A DNA stretch of 64,000 nt from Mastigias papua (lineage: Eukaryota; Cnidaria; Scyphozoa; Rhizostomeae; Mastigiidae), in the NCBI GenBank assembly GCA_964019165.1, contig OZ025280.1, forward strand, positions 11,712,428 to 11,776,427. Direction: 5' to 3'. Below are positions 1-11,301 of the stretch, in pieces; positions within the stretch are counted from its first letter, which is position 1, and each line of letters begins with the position of its first letter. The notes below the pieces were generated by a model, which was not told the origin of the DNA, did no database searches, and was given only the letters and a program-made list of their open reading frames with translations. Position numbers and translations under genes: made by a program.

Positions 1-236
1 ATAGCTTACATGCGTGCATGAACAATATATAAAACATGGAACAGAACAAAGGGACATCCATGGCTCACATGACATAAAGCAACTGATATCATAACAGTAG
101 TGATTGACACTAGAACCCAGACTCCCTAATATAATACACATGTTCTGTTATGTTATGTTAGTTGTTTTGGGAAGTATGAGTTAGGCCATTGTGTTACGGA
201 AAATCTAAGGTTTGAATAGAGAAAATACAACAACTG

Positions 237-1371
237 GTGATGAGGATGGCTACTTTAACACTGCAAATGCGACCTTGTGATCCTGATTCAGACATTGGGG
301 CAAGTGTTGCACCCCAATGGAAAACATGGGTTGCAGATTTCCAATCCTACCTGGTTGCAAATGTCATCACCTATGATAAACGCAAGAAGACTTTGCTTCT
401 TTATCTTGCCAGCCCTCGAAGTTGAGAACTATTTCCCAGATTCCCAACACTGGTGATGGTGCTGCCTTTGACACTGCTGTGACGAAATTAAATGAATATT
501 TTGAGCCACAGAAAAATATTCTTTACAAGGTTTTCAAGTTCTGACAGGCTGTTCAAGGCCCACAGGAAACCATTGATCAGTATCATACCAGACTTCGAAC
601 TTTGGGTTTAACCTGCGACTATCATGACCTTGAGGTTGAGATACTGGCTCAAATTGTTACTCATGGCAGTTCTACACATTTGAGAAAATACACACTAAAA
701 GACCCAACCATTACTTTACTGGATTTGCTGCTGGTAGGGGAAATAAGCAAATTTCAAGCAGCTACGATTGAAGGCAGAGGCAACCCAAGTCTGAGAGAGC
801 CTGCAGGTAGTTATGGTAGAAATACAAGAGCCCATAAATCATGCAAATATAGCAAGACATGCAAGAAATGTGGCAAAGACTGGCCACATAAAAATGGGGA
901 ATGTCCAGCTCAAGGCAAAACATGCAGGAAATGCAATAAACAAAATCATTTTGCAGCTCAATGTCATTCGAAGTCAACAGTCATGCGATACAATACTCAA
1001 GTCTGCCCACTTGATGTAGACAATAGTAGTGACTTGGACAGTAATAACTATTGTTATGCTATAGCAACAAGTGCCCCAAGGCATCCTGCAGCGAATGTAA
1101 CATGTAATAGACATAAAGTCAAGTTTATGGTTGACACCAGCTCATCTATCAATTTCATCAACCAATCGGCATTTAAAGGATAGAAAGATGTCAATTTGCA
1201 CAGTACTAACATAAAAGCACTTCTGTTTCATTCAACGACACCCGTTAAGATGAAGTGGAAACTCCAGGCAACAATCAGATCTCGCATGAAGTTTACTGTT
1301 GCAACCATATACGTCACTGCAGATGACGGGGTTGCCTTCTCAACTCAAATACCACTCAAGAGTTCGGGTTA
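237..1371 (+). pseudogene. gypsy Gag and aspartic protease remnant
   Basis: The reading is broken: a Gag-like start at 237-425, a continuation in other frames, then 602-1183. At about 860-965 are two knuckle-like clusters, CKKCGK...C and CRKCNKQNHFAAQC; the second fits a CCHC zinc knuckle. They are followed by VDTSSSINF, which sits where retroviral-type aspartic proteases have D[ST]G; here the glycine is replaced by serine, so the protease is probably dead. A stop at about 1181 and several frame changes make this a relic. Downstream to 1371 the translation still looks like protease and linker. Encapsidation (Gag) and polyprotein cleavage (protease) are the family roles. Confidence 0.7.
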
Positions 1372-1479
1372 ATAAGCTTACACTTACAGACATTGCAGGC
1401 ATCTAACATTCAGAACAAGGTCCACTTGGTACAAATGAGCATTAAGGACCCTAAAGTCAAAGAAATTTTGCACAGTACT

Positions 1480-1835
1480 CAGAATGATTCACAGGTCTAG
1501 GCACATTAAAAGGCCTCCAAATACAACGTAGCATTGACCATAAGGTGAGGCTCGTTGCCGAACACCAAGCAGGGTTCCTATTCATTTGAGAGAAAAAGTA
1601 GAAATGGAGCTCAAGATTCTGGAAGCATTGGACATTATAGAGAGTCCCTGAAAGTGAACATACAGATTGGGTGTCACCAATAGTAGTGGTGCCAAAGAAG
1701 GAAGGAAAGATGTGCATCTGTGTTGATATGAGGGCTGCCAATACAGCATGCGATTCCAACAGTGAAGGACATAGCATTGGAATTGAATGGAGCAAAGTAC
1801 TTCTCTAAATTAGACCATTCTCAAAAGTTTGAAAG
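1480..1835 (+). pseudogene. gypsy reverse transcriptase N-terminal fragment
   Basis: Reading + strand frames gives typical gypsy RT pieces: SPIVVVPKKEGKMCICVDMR at about 1670-1735, then after a frame change IPTVKDIALELNGAKYFSKLD at about 1750-1815. These correspond to the fingers region before the catalytic Y-x-DD. The match stops near 1830, and neither the catalytic aspartates nor the rest of RT follow. Internal stops and a frameshift are present. The missing RT body is not found after the intervening insertion either, so sequence was lost there. An ORF on the opposite strand over this region is a shadow. Confidence 0.7.
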
Positions 1836-1980
1836 CAATGAGAGCAGTGGACTTAAGGCAGCAGTTGACCAAGAAGGCCAATTTCCGATTCCTGAAAATA
1901 GTCTTGTTAAAGAGTCGTTGAAATCTGAGGTAACAATTTGATCTACCAGTTCTGAAAAATTAACAATATTTGGTTTTGAC

Positions 1981-3490
1981 ATGGAAAGAGAAGTATCACG
2001 TCCAGTTGACAATAATGCAGCCAAATCGGATTGCTATATATTCGCACAGAACTCTTGTTTGCAGAATCTTTTTTTTCAAGTGCTATGTCCTACTTGTAAA
2101 CAAATGAGTGTAAAGTTTCATATTGATAAAGAGAGGTCATCAGGGTTTGCAGCAAGGTGTCTTTTGATCTGCTCTAATTCTGAAGCAACTTTCTGTGACG
2201 ATTACCTCTGTAAAGGAGTAGCAGATTCATAATCAAGCAGGAGCCCTTTTGAAATCAATATACTTACCACTGCTGCCTTCAGAGGGGTTGGTTGTTGATA
2301 TTCTGCCATGAGAGACTGGTGTGGTGCAATGACTATTCCTCATTGCCCAACAGCAGCTACTTATCAGAAGGTGCAAGCAAAAGTAGAGGCGGCAAGTAAA
2401 AGCACTTTTGATGAGGTCAGCCAAACTTCTTTGAGGGGTATCTTTGATGCTTATGCCAAAGTGGGAACTATGTCAGATAAATATGGAATACTTGATATCA
2501 GTGTATCTTTTGATGGCTCATGGCAAAAGAGAGGTCACTGTTCTCACAATGGCATGGCAGCTGTTATAGATCTTCTCACAGGGGTGGCAATTGATACAGA
2601 AGTACTGTCAAATTACTGCCCAAAGTGCAAGCAAATGGAGGATGATAGTAATATTGATAATGGAGGGAAAAAAATTTACAAAACTGCCCCAAGAACTGTG
2701 ATGGATCATCAAATGCAATGGAGGCTGAATGTGCAGTAAGGTTGTGGTCAAGGTCAGTAGAGAAGTTTAAATTGCGCTACATTACAATGCTGTGTGATGG
2801 AGATAGCAAGTCGTTTGATACAGTAAAACAAACAGACGTTTATGGAAAAGATAGTCCCATCCAGAAAGAAGATTGTATTGATCATGTTTCAAAGTGAATG
2901 GGAACTGCTTTGAAAAAGTTGGTGAACACTTCAAAGAATCTGGGACTGCAAATCTCAGGGAAAGGCAGATTGACAAAGGAAAAGATTGTGAAGATTCAAA
3001 ATTAGTATGGTAGAGCTATAAAAGATAATTCCCATTATATGGACTTGTTGAAGAAACGCGTTATGCCATTTTATTTCATTTGTCTTCATCAGATAGCCGT
3101 CCAAAGCATATACATTGTCCACCTGGCATAAAGTCTTGGTGCTTTTGGCAGAGAGCTCAATCCAGGTCTGAAGAGCCAGGCTCTCATAAAGACCATGAAA
3201 CCTTGCCAGCTGATGTGGGTACAGTGTTGGTTCCCATTTTTAACAGGCTATCTGATGAAAGTCTGCTCAAAAGATGCGCAAGAGCTAAAACCCAGAATGC
3301 ACATGAATCACTGCATCAAATTGTTTGGAAGATTTGCCCAAAAGCAATGTATGCTGGAGGGAGAACTATTGAGACAGCTGTAGCCTTAGCAGCTTGCCAG
3401 TTTTCAATGGGAGCCACATACAAAAATAGTTTATACAAGCACCTAAGTAGTGAGCCTGGAGTTCATATGCAACACTTTAGCCAAGACTTT
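1981..3490 (+). pseudogene. Mutator-like transposase (broken)
   Basis: Recognised as the metazoan Mutator-like transposase domain family. The diagnostic block is DISVSFDGSWQKRGHCSHNG at about 2495-2555, followed by VIDLLTGVAIDTEVLSNYC and then C-P-K-C. Before it are an N-terminal cysteine-containing segment (CPTCKQM, about 2090) and the SPFEIN/AFRGVG segment (about 2245-2295) typical of the family. After it come GDSKSFDTV (about 2800) and a C-terminal H-C-P-x-G...W-C-x-W-Q block (3110-3150) in other frames. In-frame stops at about 2230 and 2296 and at least two frameshifts disable it. The family carries out cut-and-paste transposition by a DDE nuclease. The gene ends where the BEL 5' LTR begins. 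Confidence 0.75.
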
Positions 3491-3724
3491 GCATAGACAT
3501 AACTTGAAGTACAACGACGCAGTTCCCACCACAGAAGTAAGATTATTTAGAATTTTTAAAGTATGTAATAACCTTCATTTCTATGTAATATTCATTTATC
3601 ATTCCTTTAATTTTATTAGAACTAGAAACTTTTATAATTCACTGTAGATCGAATAAAATAGTGAATAGAAGAGATTTATACAATTTGTGGTGTCTAATGG
3701 AAGTATTTATAAAAGAACAAAACA
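3486..3724 (+). repeat. BEL/Pao 5' LTR, truncated at its 5' end
   Basis: It matches 9284-9522 nearly base for base over 239 positions and ends in AACAAAACA. The CA end fits an LTR terminus. The matching U3 start seen in the 3' copy (TGTTTTGATAG) is missing here. The leader follows directly and Gag starts at 3775. Confidence 0.8.
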
Positions 3725-3774
3725 TTACATTCGATTTCTTGGGTTGAAGAAAAGGAGCGATTACGGTAGATACA

Positions 3775-5784
3775 ATGAGTGAGGAGGCAAGTAAAAGGGA
3801 AGCAAAAATAAACCGGAGGACCGCTACAGCGGCCCTTACAAGATGTGGAAAAACAGTAAGCAATCTTATATCTGGGAAACGGCCTGAATCGGAAGTAAAA
3901 ATATCGCTAGCTAAGTATCAAGAAAACTTTGAACACTTGGTAGAATTGCATGAGCAGTATGTAAAGCTCATAGAAGATGACAATGAGTTTGACAAGGAAG
4001 AGGAATGGTTAGGACAATGCCAGGAAAGTTTTATGGAGATCGAATTTGCTGCAAAGGTTTATATTGAGGAAAACACTGGTCAAAGGAAAGAGAATACAGG
4101 GACAATTAGGCCTTCCACGAGTGGAAATGGGAATAAGACATCGGCAAATTTAGAATTAAACGAAGAAACAAACGAAGACAACGTTGAAAGTATAATCGAA
4201 GTATCAGGGGTCAATGTGGAAGTTGCAAGTGAGATTGACAATGGCATGATAAATACGGACAATGAAGCCTCGAATATAAACACAATAGCTGCTAAGCAAA
4301 TTGACACAGACATAACCCAGATCTCAATATCTAAAGCAAATAACGACGAAAGTGTAAAACAGGACGTTGCTGCATGTGCCTTTAAGCTGGAAAAACCAAA
4401 ACTGCCTTGTTTTAATGAAGATGTTAGAGAGTATGCAATATTCAAGTCAGATTTCAGGCACGCAATAGAAAGGAAGTACAGTAAAAGAGACACAAGTACT
4501 ATGCTTCGAACATGCTTAAAAGACAAACCATTGCAGCTGATTAAGGGAATTGGAACCGACTATGACATGGTATGGCATTATTTAGATGCAATATACGGAG
4601 ACCCCTGCTATGTTTCTGATACTGTGACACAAGATATAATGAGTTTCAAAAAATTAGAAGATGGAGATGATACTCGTTTTTGTGATCTAGTCCATTTAGT
4701 CAATCGCAGTTATAATACACTCAAAGAAGTTGGCCAACCGAATGATATGGATAACAGCCATATGTTGTCTGTAACTGAGCGGAAAATGAGTGCTGATGAC
4801 AGAAAGGTATGGGCTAGAGAGCTGGAAAGAGATAAAAAACCTGCCACCCTTCAAGCTTTATTAACTTGGATGACAATGGAAATGAAGTCGAGAATGAGGG
4901 CAGAAGCCCCCATTAGATCTGGTGTGTCAAACAAACGTTATGTTAACCACATTGCAGCTGAGGAAGTTGGAAGCGAAAAAATGCAAAGGAACAAGTGTTG
5001 GATTTGTTAGGACTCAATGCACTGGACTGATCAGTGTTACAAATTCAAAGCATTAGGAGTTGATGAAAGAATTAGAGCTGCTAAAGACAATCACGCATGC
5101 TTCAGCTGTTTGAAAAGGGCTGGTCGCAATCATAAAATGGATAACTGCCTAAAGGGTAGACAATGCTCTAAACAAGAAAATGGTATTCAATGTGTTTACA
5201 AACATCACCCACTCCTTCATAAGAATAAGTCCATCAAAATAGGGGTTGCTACAATATCAAGCAAAAAAGAGGCTGTTCTTCCAGTCCTCTTAGCAAACAT
5301 TGGAGGAGAAAACAGTGTATTCAAATGTGGCAATGTTCTCCTAGATTCTGGTGCACAAGTGAGTCTAATTCTGCAATCAACAGCACAAACATTAGGCCTT
5401 AAAGGGAAGGATACAACAGTCACTATCACTAAGGTTGGTGGGGAAAATGAAATCATGAGGACAAAGGTATACAAGGTAGAGCTGAAAGCAGTAGATGGCC
5501 ATAAGAGCTTCACAGTGAAAGCAGTTGGAATACCAAGTATTGCTGATGAAAACACAACATTGAAAATAAAGGATCTACCTGCTAGATTTGGTTTACCCCT
5601 GCACACACGTTTTTACAGGGGAAAAGGTAGCATTGACATGTTAATTGGCATTGATCATCCCAAAATGCATACTGGAGAAACAAGACAGTACACTCATTTG
5701 CTAGCACGTCATTCCCCTCTTGGGTGGGTTGTTTTTGGAGGCAAGTCTGAAAGAGAATCCTTAGTAGCTAATATTCTTCCATAA
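3775..5784 (+). pseudogene. BEL/Pao Gag, zinc knuckles and aspartic protease
   Basis: ATG at 3775 opens a 411-residue reading with an acidic N-terminal half. A DUF1759-like Gag region follows (about residues 205-330, beginning KPKLPCFNEDVREYAIFKSD). An in-frame TAG at 5008-5010 interrupts it in the first zinc knuckle (CWIC...H...C), and the same frame continues to 5784. The second part holds a CFSC-type knuckle and the protease motif LLDSGAQVSLI (DSG intact) of the DUF1758/A17 family. A one-base frameshift near 5783 separates it from RT. Apart from these two lesions the reading is well kept. Confidence 0.85.
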
Positions 5785-8700
5785 AGTATGCTACACCTGT
5801 GGATATGACAGATTTCTGGGCTATGGAGTCTATGGGAGTAAACATCAAACCCTGTGTCTGTGATGCAGATAAATTGACACAAGTAGAAAGAGAAGAAACA
5901 AAGGTAATAGAGGAATCATGTGTAAAGGTCGATAGTCAATGGATGATTCCATACCCCTGGAAAAGGGATCCAAGTTTGCTACCCAATAATAGAGATGTGG
6001 CACAGAAGCGCCTAGAATCGACAGAGAAAAGATTAAAGAAAACTCCAGAACAAGCTAAAGCATATAATGATCAGATAGCAGAAATGAACAGTATGAACTT
6101 TGCTCGAAAGTTGTCCGAAGAAGAAGTAAAGTCATACAAAGGCCCTGTTCATTATGTGTCACATCATGCAGTAATCCGACCAGAGAAAAAAAGTACACCT
6201 CTAAGAATAGGTTTCAATAGTTCTGCTGTTTACCAAGGGCAATGTTTAAATGATTACTGGATGAAAGGTCCAGATCTTCTGAACAACCTTTTTGGCGTTA
6301 TTCTGCGATTCAGAGAAAAGGGCGTAGCCATTGTTGGAGATATATCTAAGATGTATCATAGGATTCTTATACCAGAACAAGATCAACATGTTCACAGATT
6401 TTTATGGAGAGACTTAGATGAAAGCAGACAGCCAGACGTGTATGTGAAAACTGTATTAACATTTGGTGATAAGCCTGCCCCGGCAATGGCGCAAATTGCA
6501 CTAAAGAAAACAGCACAAGAAAGTAAAGAGTTGTTACCTAGAGCAGCAGAAGTGTTAGAAAGGAACACATATATGGATGATATATGTGACTCAGTAAATA
6601 CAACGGAAGAGGCAAAGAAACTAACTGACGATATTGGTAAGGTGTTGAAAAGTGGAGGTTTCAAAGTTAAAGGCTGGATTTCGAACAAAGAGCTAAAGGA
6701 TAGTGAGAATAAAGAAATAGATAGAGAGAAGACAATATGCTTTCAAGAACAGATTGCAGAGAAAGTGTTCGGGATAGCATGGAACAACAAAACAGATGAG
6801 ATGTATTTCGAAGTAAAATCTGACTTACTAGATGCTATTGTTAAAGAAGGTTCTGATATAGCAGGTGCAATGCTGACAAAACGAATTCTATTGAGCCAAA
6901 CAGCATGTATCTATGATCCTATTAGACTAGCAGCCACATTTATTGTCAGAGCCAAGATAGGAATGCAGGAACTATGGCAGGTTGGAAGTGACTGGGATGA
7001 GGAGCTCCCAATGGCAATTCAGGTGAAATGGATCAAGTTACTGAAGGAAATGATAGAGCTAAATAACATCAAATTCCAACAACATCTTTTGTTTACTGGT
7101 ACAATTGAAGAAGCACCGACTTTGTGCGTTTTCTCAGATGCATCTGGAGACACTTTTGGGACATGTGCATACATAAGAATCAGAAAGATTGATGGTACAT
7201 ATGATTCTAAGCTGATTGCTGCCAAGTCATGAGTGTCACCGTTAAAACAACTAAGTATCCCACGTTTAGAGCTTTTGGCTGCAGTTCTTGCTGCACGACT
7301 TGCTGATACGGTACAAAGAGAGTCAAGAATACAGTTTTGTGATGTCATATACTTTACAGATAGTGCTATAACCCTAGCCTGGATAAGGAGCCAATCACGT
7401 AAATATAAGCCATTTGTTTCGTCACGAATTGGAGAAATACAAAGCATATCAGACCCATGTCAATGGAGACACATCTCTGGAGAGTTAAACGTAGCAGATG
7501 ATGTTTCTCACGGAATAAATGTGAAAGAACTCAATGGCAAGTGGAACAATGGTCCAGAGTTTTTACGGTTAAATGAGAGTGATTGGCCTAAAGGAGTAAT
7601 ATCTGAGAAATTTGAGGACGAACAGCTAGAGAAACGAAAAGAAAAGTTTTGTGGATTTGAAATTGCAAATTTGAAAGAAGTCATTGATATTAACAGATTT
7701 TCAAACTGGCGTCGACTCGTTAGAACAACAGCATGGATTCTAAGACTTAGAGACAAAATTCTTCTGAGGCGAGATGGACAAGGCGGACAAGAAGGGCCAC
7801 TTACAGTTGCAGAGCTACAGAAAGCTGACTTTTATTGGTTAAGAAATGCTCAGAAAGAGCTTTTTAAGAGTTTACATAAGGGAGAGTTGAAATCTCTTAG
7901 CCCATTTACAGATGAAAGAGGATCGATAAGAGTAGGAGGAAGAACAGACAAAGCTCTAGTTTCATATGATACAAAGCATCCGATACTTCTACCATACAAG
8001 CACAGATTATCTTACTTGATAACAATGCATGTACACACATGGTCATAGTGGAGTTGCTGCTACTACAGCCAAGGTCAGAAACAAGTATTGGGTTATAAAA
8101 GGTAATAAGATCAGTAAGGCCATAAAGGCAGCATGTGTTTTTTGGCCCAAACTATTACACAAAGTGGAAGAACAAAAGATGGCAGAACTACCAAAAATAC
8201 GTCTAGAGCCCAACACACCACCCTTTCATAACACGTCATGTGACTACTTTGGTCCCATTCAGGTGAAGATTGGCAGAAACAAGAAAGACAAATAATACGG
8301 GGTCATTTTTACTTGTTGGAACACAAGAGCAGTCCACCTAGAAATGGCAGTGGATCTTACAACTATTGAGTTTTTACAAGTGTTGAGGAGATTCTATGCT
8401 ATACGAGGTTACCCCGCAGTACTTTTAAGTGATAACGGAAGTCAAATGATAGGTGCTGAACGCGAGATGTGAGAACTAATTCGTGGACTTGATGAATGGC
8501 AACTTCGTGAATTTAACGCCGAGAAAGGTATAACATGGATGTTTATAACTCCAGCAGCTCCCCATCAAAATGGATGCATGGAAGCTCTAGTTAGAAGTTG
8601 CAAGAATGCTCTCGAAAGAGCCATCGGTGAACAAGTACTCAGACCTATGGAACTATACACATATTTGCTAGAAGCCGGAAACTTAGTCAATGAACGGCCA

Positions 8701-9141
8701 ATTGGACGAATCCCGAACGACCCTGACGACGGTTCTTACATATGCCCTAATGACATATTAATAGGAAGAGCAAGTCCAGATGTTCCACAAGGACCATTTA
8801 AAGACACCAATAATCCTCATCAGAGAGTAGAGTTTGTGCAACGTATCGTAGAATCCGTTTGGAAACGCTGGTATAGAGATGTTTTCCCATTGCTTATACC
8901 TACAAATAAATGGCATATTGAATGACGCAACGTTCAAGTGAATGATATCGTAGTGATGAGTGATAATAACGCATTACGTGGCAAATGGTCAGTTGGACGA
9001 GTAACAGAAGTATTCCCAGGGCAGGACGGTAGGATTCGCAACATAAAGGTGAAAACGAACACTGGAACATACAATCGACCACTTACAAAGATCGCTGTAA
9101 TCTATCCGGTAGAGGGATATGAAGAGACTCTACAAGAATAA
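5785..9141 (+). pseudogene. BEL/Pao Pol: reverse transcriptase, RNase H, integrase
   Basis: RT runs from 5799 with GDISKMYHRI and the catalytic YMDD at 6570-6581 intact. It is followed by the Pao-type A17/RNase H region (SVSPLKQLSIPRLELLA, FTDSAITLAW). The integrase zinc region HVHTWSHSG...CVFW lies at about 8025-8145 and seems to have lost a cysteine. The integrase core keeps D (CDYFGPI), D (LLSDNGSQ) and E (HQNGCMEALVR). The C-terminal DUF5641-like tail ends at 9141. Lesions: in-frame stops at 7230, 8293, 8470 and 8923, and a frameshift near 8045. Enzymatic residues mostly survive, but the polyprotein cannot be made. Confidence 0.88.
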
Positions 9142-9197
9142 AAGACTTAATCAGTTGAATGACTTTCATTTCTAACGAAAAGGACTATGCCCTTTTC

Positions 9198-9207
9198 GGG
9201 GCGGAGG
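9198..9207 (+). promoter_or_regulatory. polypurine tract before the 3' LTR
   Basis: GGGGCGGAGG lies immediately before TTGTTTTGATAG. A purine tract of this kind primes plus-strand DNA synthesis in LTR retrotransposons and marks where the 3' LTR begins. It supports placing the true LTR start at 9208-9209 rather than at the edge of the shared repeat (9284). Confidence 0.65.
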
Positions 9208-9208
9208 T

Positions 9209-9522
9209 TGTTTTGATAGTTTCTTATAACAATTGATTGACATTACATTGATTGACGTAAATAGGTAGGAACGCATGGACATCACTTTGCATAGACATAA
9301 AGTGAAGTACAACGACGCAGTTCCCGCCACAGAAGTGAGATTATTTAGAATTTTTACAGTATGTAATAACCTTCATTTCTATGTAATATTCATTTATCAT
9401 TCCTTTAATGTTATTAGACCTAGAAACTTTTATAATTCATTGTAGATCGAATAAAATAGTGAATAGAAGAGATTTATACGATTTGTGGCGTCTAATGGAA
9501 GTATTTCTAAAAGAACAAAACA
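9209..9522 (+). repeat. BEL/Pao 3' LTR (full length)
   Basis: It starts TG just after the purine tract and ends CA, and is 314 bp. Positions 9284-9522 are repeated at 3486-3724. Sequence after 9522 (CATACTTATG) does not resemble the leader after the 5' copy, which fixes the right edge. Confidence 0.75.
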
Positions 9523-10114
9523 CATACTTATGCTAGTTTTGCTGAATTTTGAAAAGTAAGGTGTCTTGAGCCACAAATCCAAGTATTGTAAAAAAGAGAA
9601 ACTCAGAGTTTAAATTGCCATTTACTCAAAATGACATTTTGGTGCTACTGCGTGGCTAAGGGAATACCTCATTTTTTAATGGCGATATCCTGCTAGCAAC
9701 CTATATGTCATTTTGATGCACAATAACTGAGGAGTGTGATGAAGCAATTGCTTGTGAAATAACCCTCACCACTTAGAACTTCTGGTTTGTTCAAGTTTAG
9801 AAAAAAGCTCAGTTTTTTAGCTATTGTGATAATAGCCAGCAGACAGTTTAATTTGCAAGATATATCAAATCAAAATGACTCCATTACACTTCTCAGGTAC
9901 TCTGGAAGAGCGTGATATATTTCTTAACTATGTATTTAACATAGGTATGAAATGAGGCATTCACTGAAGTACCACAGTAAAATATCGTTATACATTGGTT
10001 GCCAAGGAAACAAAATGCCACACCCAAATTTAGTCTCCAAATTTGCACTCACAACACCAAATTACATACTTCAGGTGAATTTCAAAGACTTCTGACTGTC
10101 AACTACAAATTTAA
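9523..10114. other. unassigned non-coding DNA between BEL and gypsy
   Basis: AT-rich, with many stops in all frames and no recognisable motif. By position it should be the 3' end of the Mutator-like unit, but I see no inverted repeat to the 1830 end. Confidence 0.4.
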
Positions 10115-11301
10115 GATGTCAAGTGGTGAAACCCATTAACAACACATTGCCTTGATCAGCTACCACCTCAAATTCAGCATTTTCAGATGCGTCTGATCAG
10201 AATCAATATAGAATCCATACTTCAAGTGTCTGGCAAAGACATGAACACTCCAGACACTGTCACGATTGATGCCAAGTAATGGTGTGCTTGCAGAAGCTAA
10301 TCAATTTGAAGAAGCATAAGCTTATGTCAGCTGAATACTGGACTCACTCCCAGTTTCAGATGTAAAATTACAACAAATCATAAAAGCACAAGATACCGAT
10401 GAAGTCTGCAGGACTATCAAACAGTATTGTTTTCAGGGCTGGCAAGAGAAACATTTTATTCCTGGTGCCATACATCCCTATTGGACAGAACATGCAAATC
10501 TAACAGTTGTTGAGACTGTACTTTTGACAGACTCAAGAATTGTAATACCTTCATCTATGCGTCTTGAAGTCTTGTGAGAGAGCCAAGCAAGCCATGTGGT
10601 TGCCTGGTTTGTCAAAGCAACTTCAAGATATGGTTGAATATTGCCAAATCTGCCTGAAGCATACAGTCAACCAACCAGAGCCATTGTGTCTTACTCCTTT
10701 CCCTGAAAGCCCTTGGCAAGAATTGGGAATGGACTTCTTTCAATGCCAATCACTTGATTACTTGATTGTCATTGGCTACTACTCGAGATTCATTGAGATA
10801 GCTGCAAACGATAAAAACAAACAAGGAAGTGAAGCTATAAGGTGCCTCAAAAAGCATATGTAGTCGGCATGGGATCCCTGAAAAGGTCAAATCTGACAAT
10901 GGTCCACCTTTTGATTCTGCTGAGTATGCTAAATTTGCAAAATGATTTGGGATTCGTGGTATCTATGAGCAGTCCACGTTTCCCAAATCAAATGGTGAAG
11001 CAAAACACGCAGTACAGGCCGCAAAGTCTCTACTAAAGAAGTGAAAAGACCAAGCAAAGGCTTTCTTAGCTTATCAATCTACACCAGTAGCTTGTGGATA
11101 TTCATCAGCTCAGCTCCTAATGTGTAGAAGCATCCACTCGACAGTTCCTACATTTCCTCAACAATTGAAGCCACAGCTCCCTGATGTTGAGATATTACAT
11201 CAAAGAGAAAACAACAGCCAAGTACAACAACAGGCAAATTCAACAAAACACAGAGCAATCCCATTGCCAGCACTGTCTCCAGGTACTTATGCCTTACCTT
11301 A
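10115..11301 (+). pseudogene. gypsy RNase H tail and integrase (element resumed)
   Basis: Gypsy coding resumes with LDQLPPQIQHFQMRL at about 10,155-10,200 and GKDMNTPDT (10,240), the RNase H to integrase linker. LPVSDVKLQQIIKAQDTDEV follows at about 10,350-10,410. After a frameshift near 10,560 the integrase zinc-binding and core regions appear (MKSCERAKQAMWLPG...YCQICLK; GMDFFQ gives the first catalytic Asp). Then SDNGPPFDSAEYAKFAK (10,890-10,940) gives the second Asp in another frame, with stops. The C-terminal integrase region is recognisable to about 11,290 and is cut off by the Harbinger 1 terminus at 11,302. Confidence 0.75.

Larger units (their letters stand above)
146..1835 (+). mobile_element. 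Ty3/gypsy retrotransposon, 5' portion (interrupted)
   Basis: Left part of a decayed gypsy element carrying gag, zinc knuckles, protease and the start of reverse transcriptase in order. The RT breaks off near 1830, and the RNase H tail and integrase of what appears to be the same element resume near 10,115. About 8.3 kb has therefore been inserted. A TGTTATGTTA stretch at 151-160 may be an LTR remnant, but no second LTR is visible, so the left boundary is approximate. The similarity type resembles the gypsy group known from nematode K02A2.6-like proteins (recognition, not a search). Confidence 0.75.
3486..9522 (+). mobile_element. BEL/Pao LTR retrotransposon (Pao-type Pol, pseudogenised)
   Basis: Two direct repeats (3486-3724 and 9284-9522) flank Gag, protease, RT, RNase H and integrase in BEL/Pao order. 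The element is about 6 kb, near family size. About a dozen differences by eye between the repeated LTR parts suggest an old but not ancient insertion. The 3' LTR is longer on its 5' side (from 9209), so the 5' LTR has lost roughly 75 bp. No target duplication can be read for that reason. It sits inside or next to the Mutator-like transposase gene. Confidence 0.85.
1831..10114 (+). mobile_element. Mutator-like DNA transposon interrupting gypsy (contains BEL/Pao)
   Basis: Bounded by loss of gypsy RT similarity near 1830 and return of gypsy RNase H similarity near 10,115. Its left part (1984-3490) codes a Mutator-like transposase. The middle (3486-9522) is a nested BEL/Pao element. The right part (9523-10,114) is non-coding AT-rich DNA that I cannot assign and take as the 3' remainder. 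I could not find convincing terminal inverted repeats or a target duplication, so both ends are approximate and some of this DNA may belong to other elements. Confidence 0.5.

Noticed and set aside
1457..2024. Minus-strand ORFs over gypsy RT
   Set aside because: The plus strand carries recognisable RT blocks; the minus readings have no motif.
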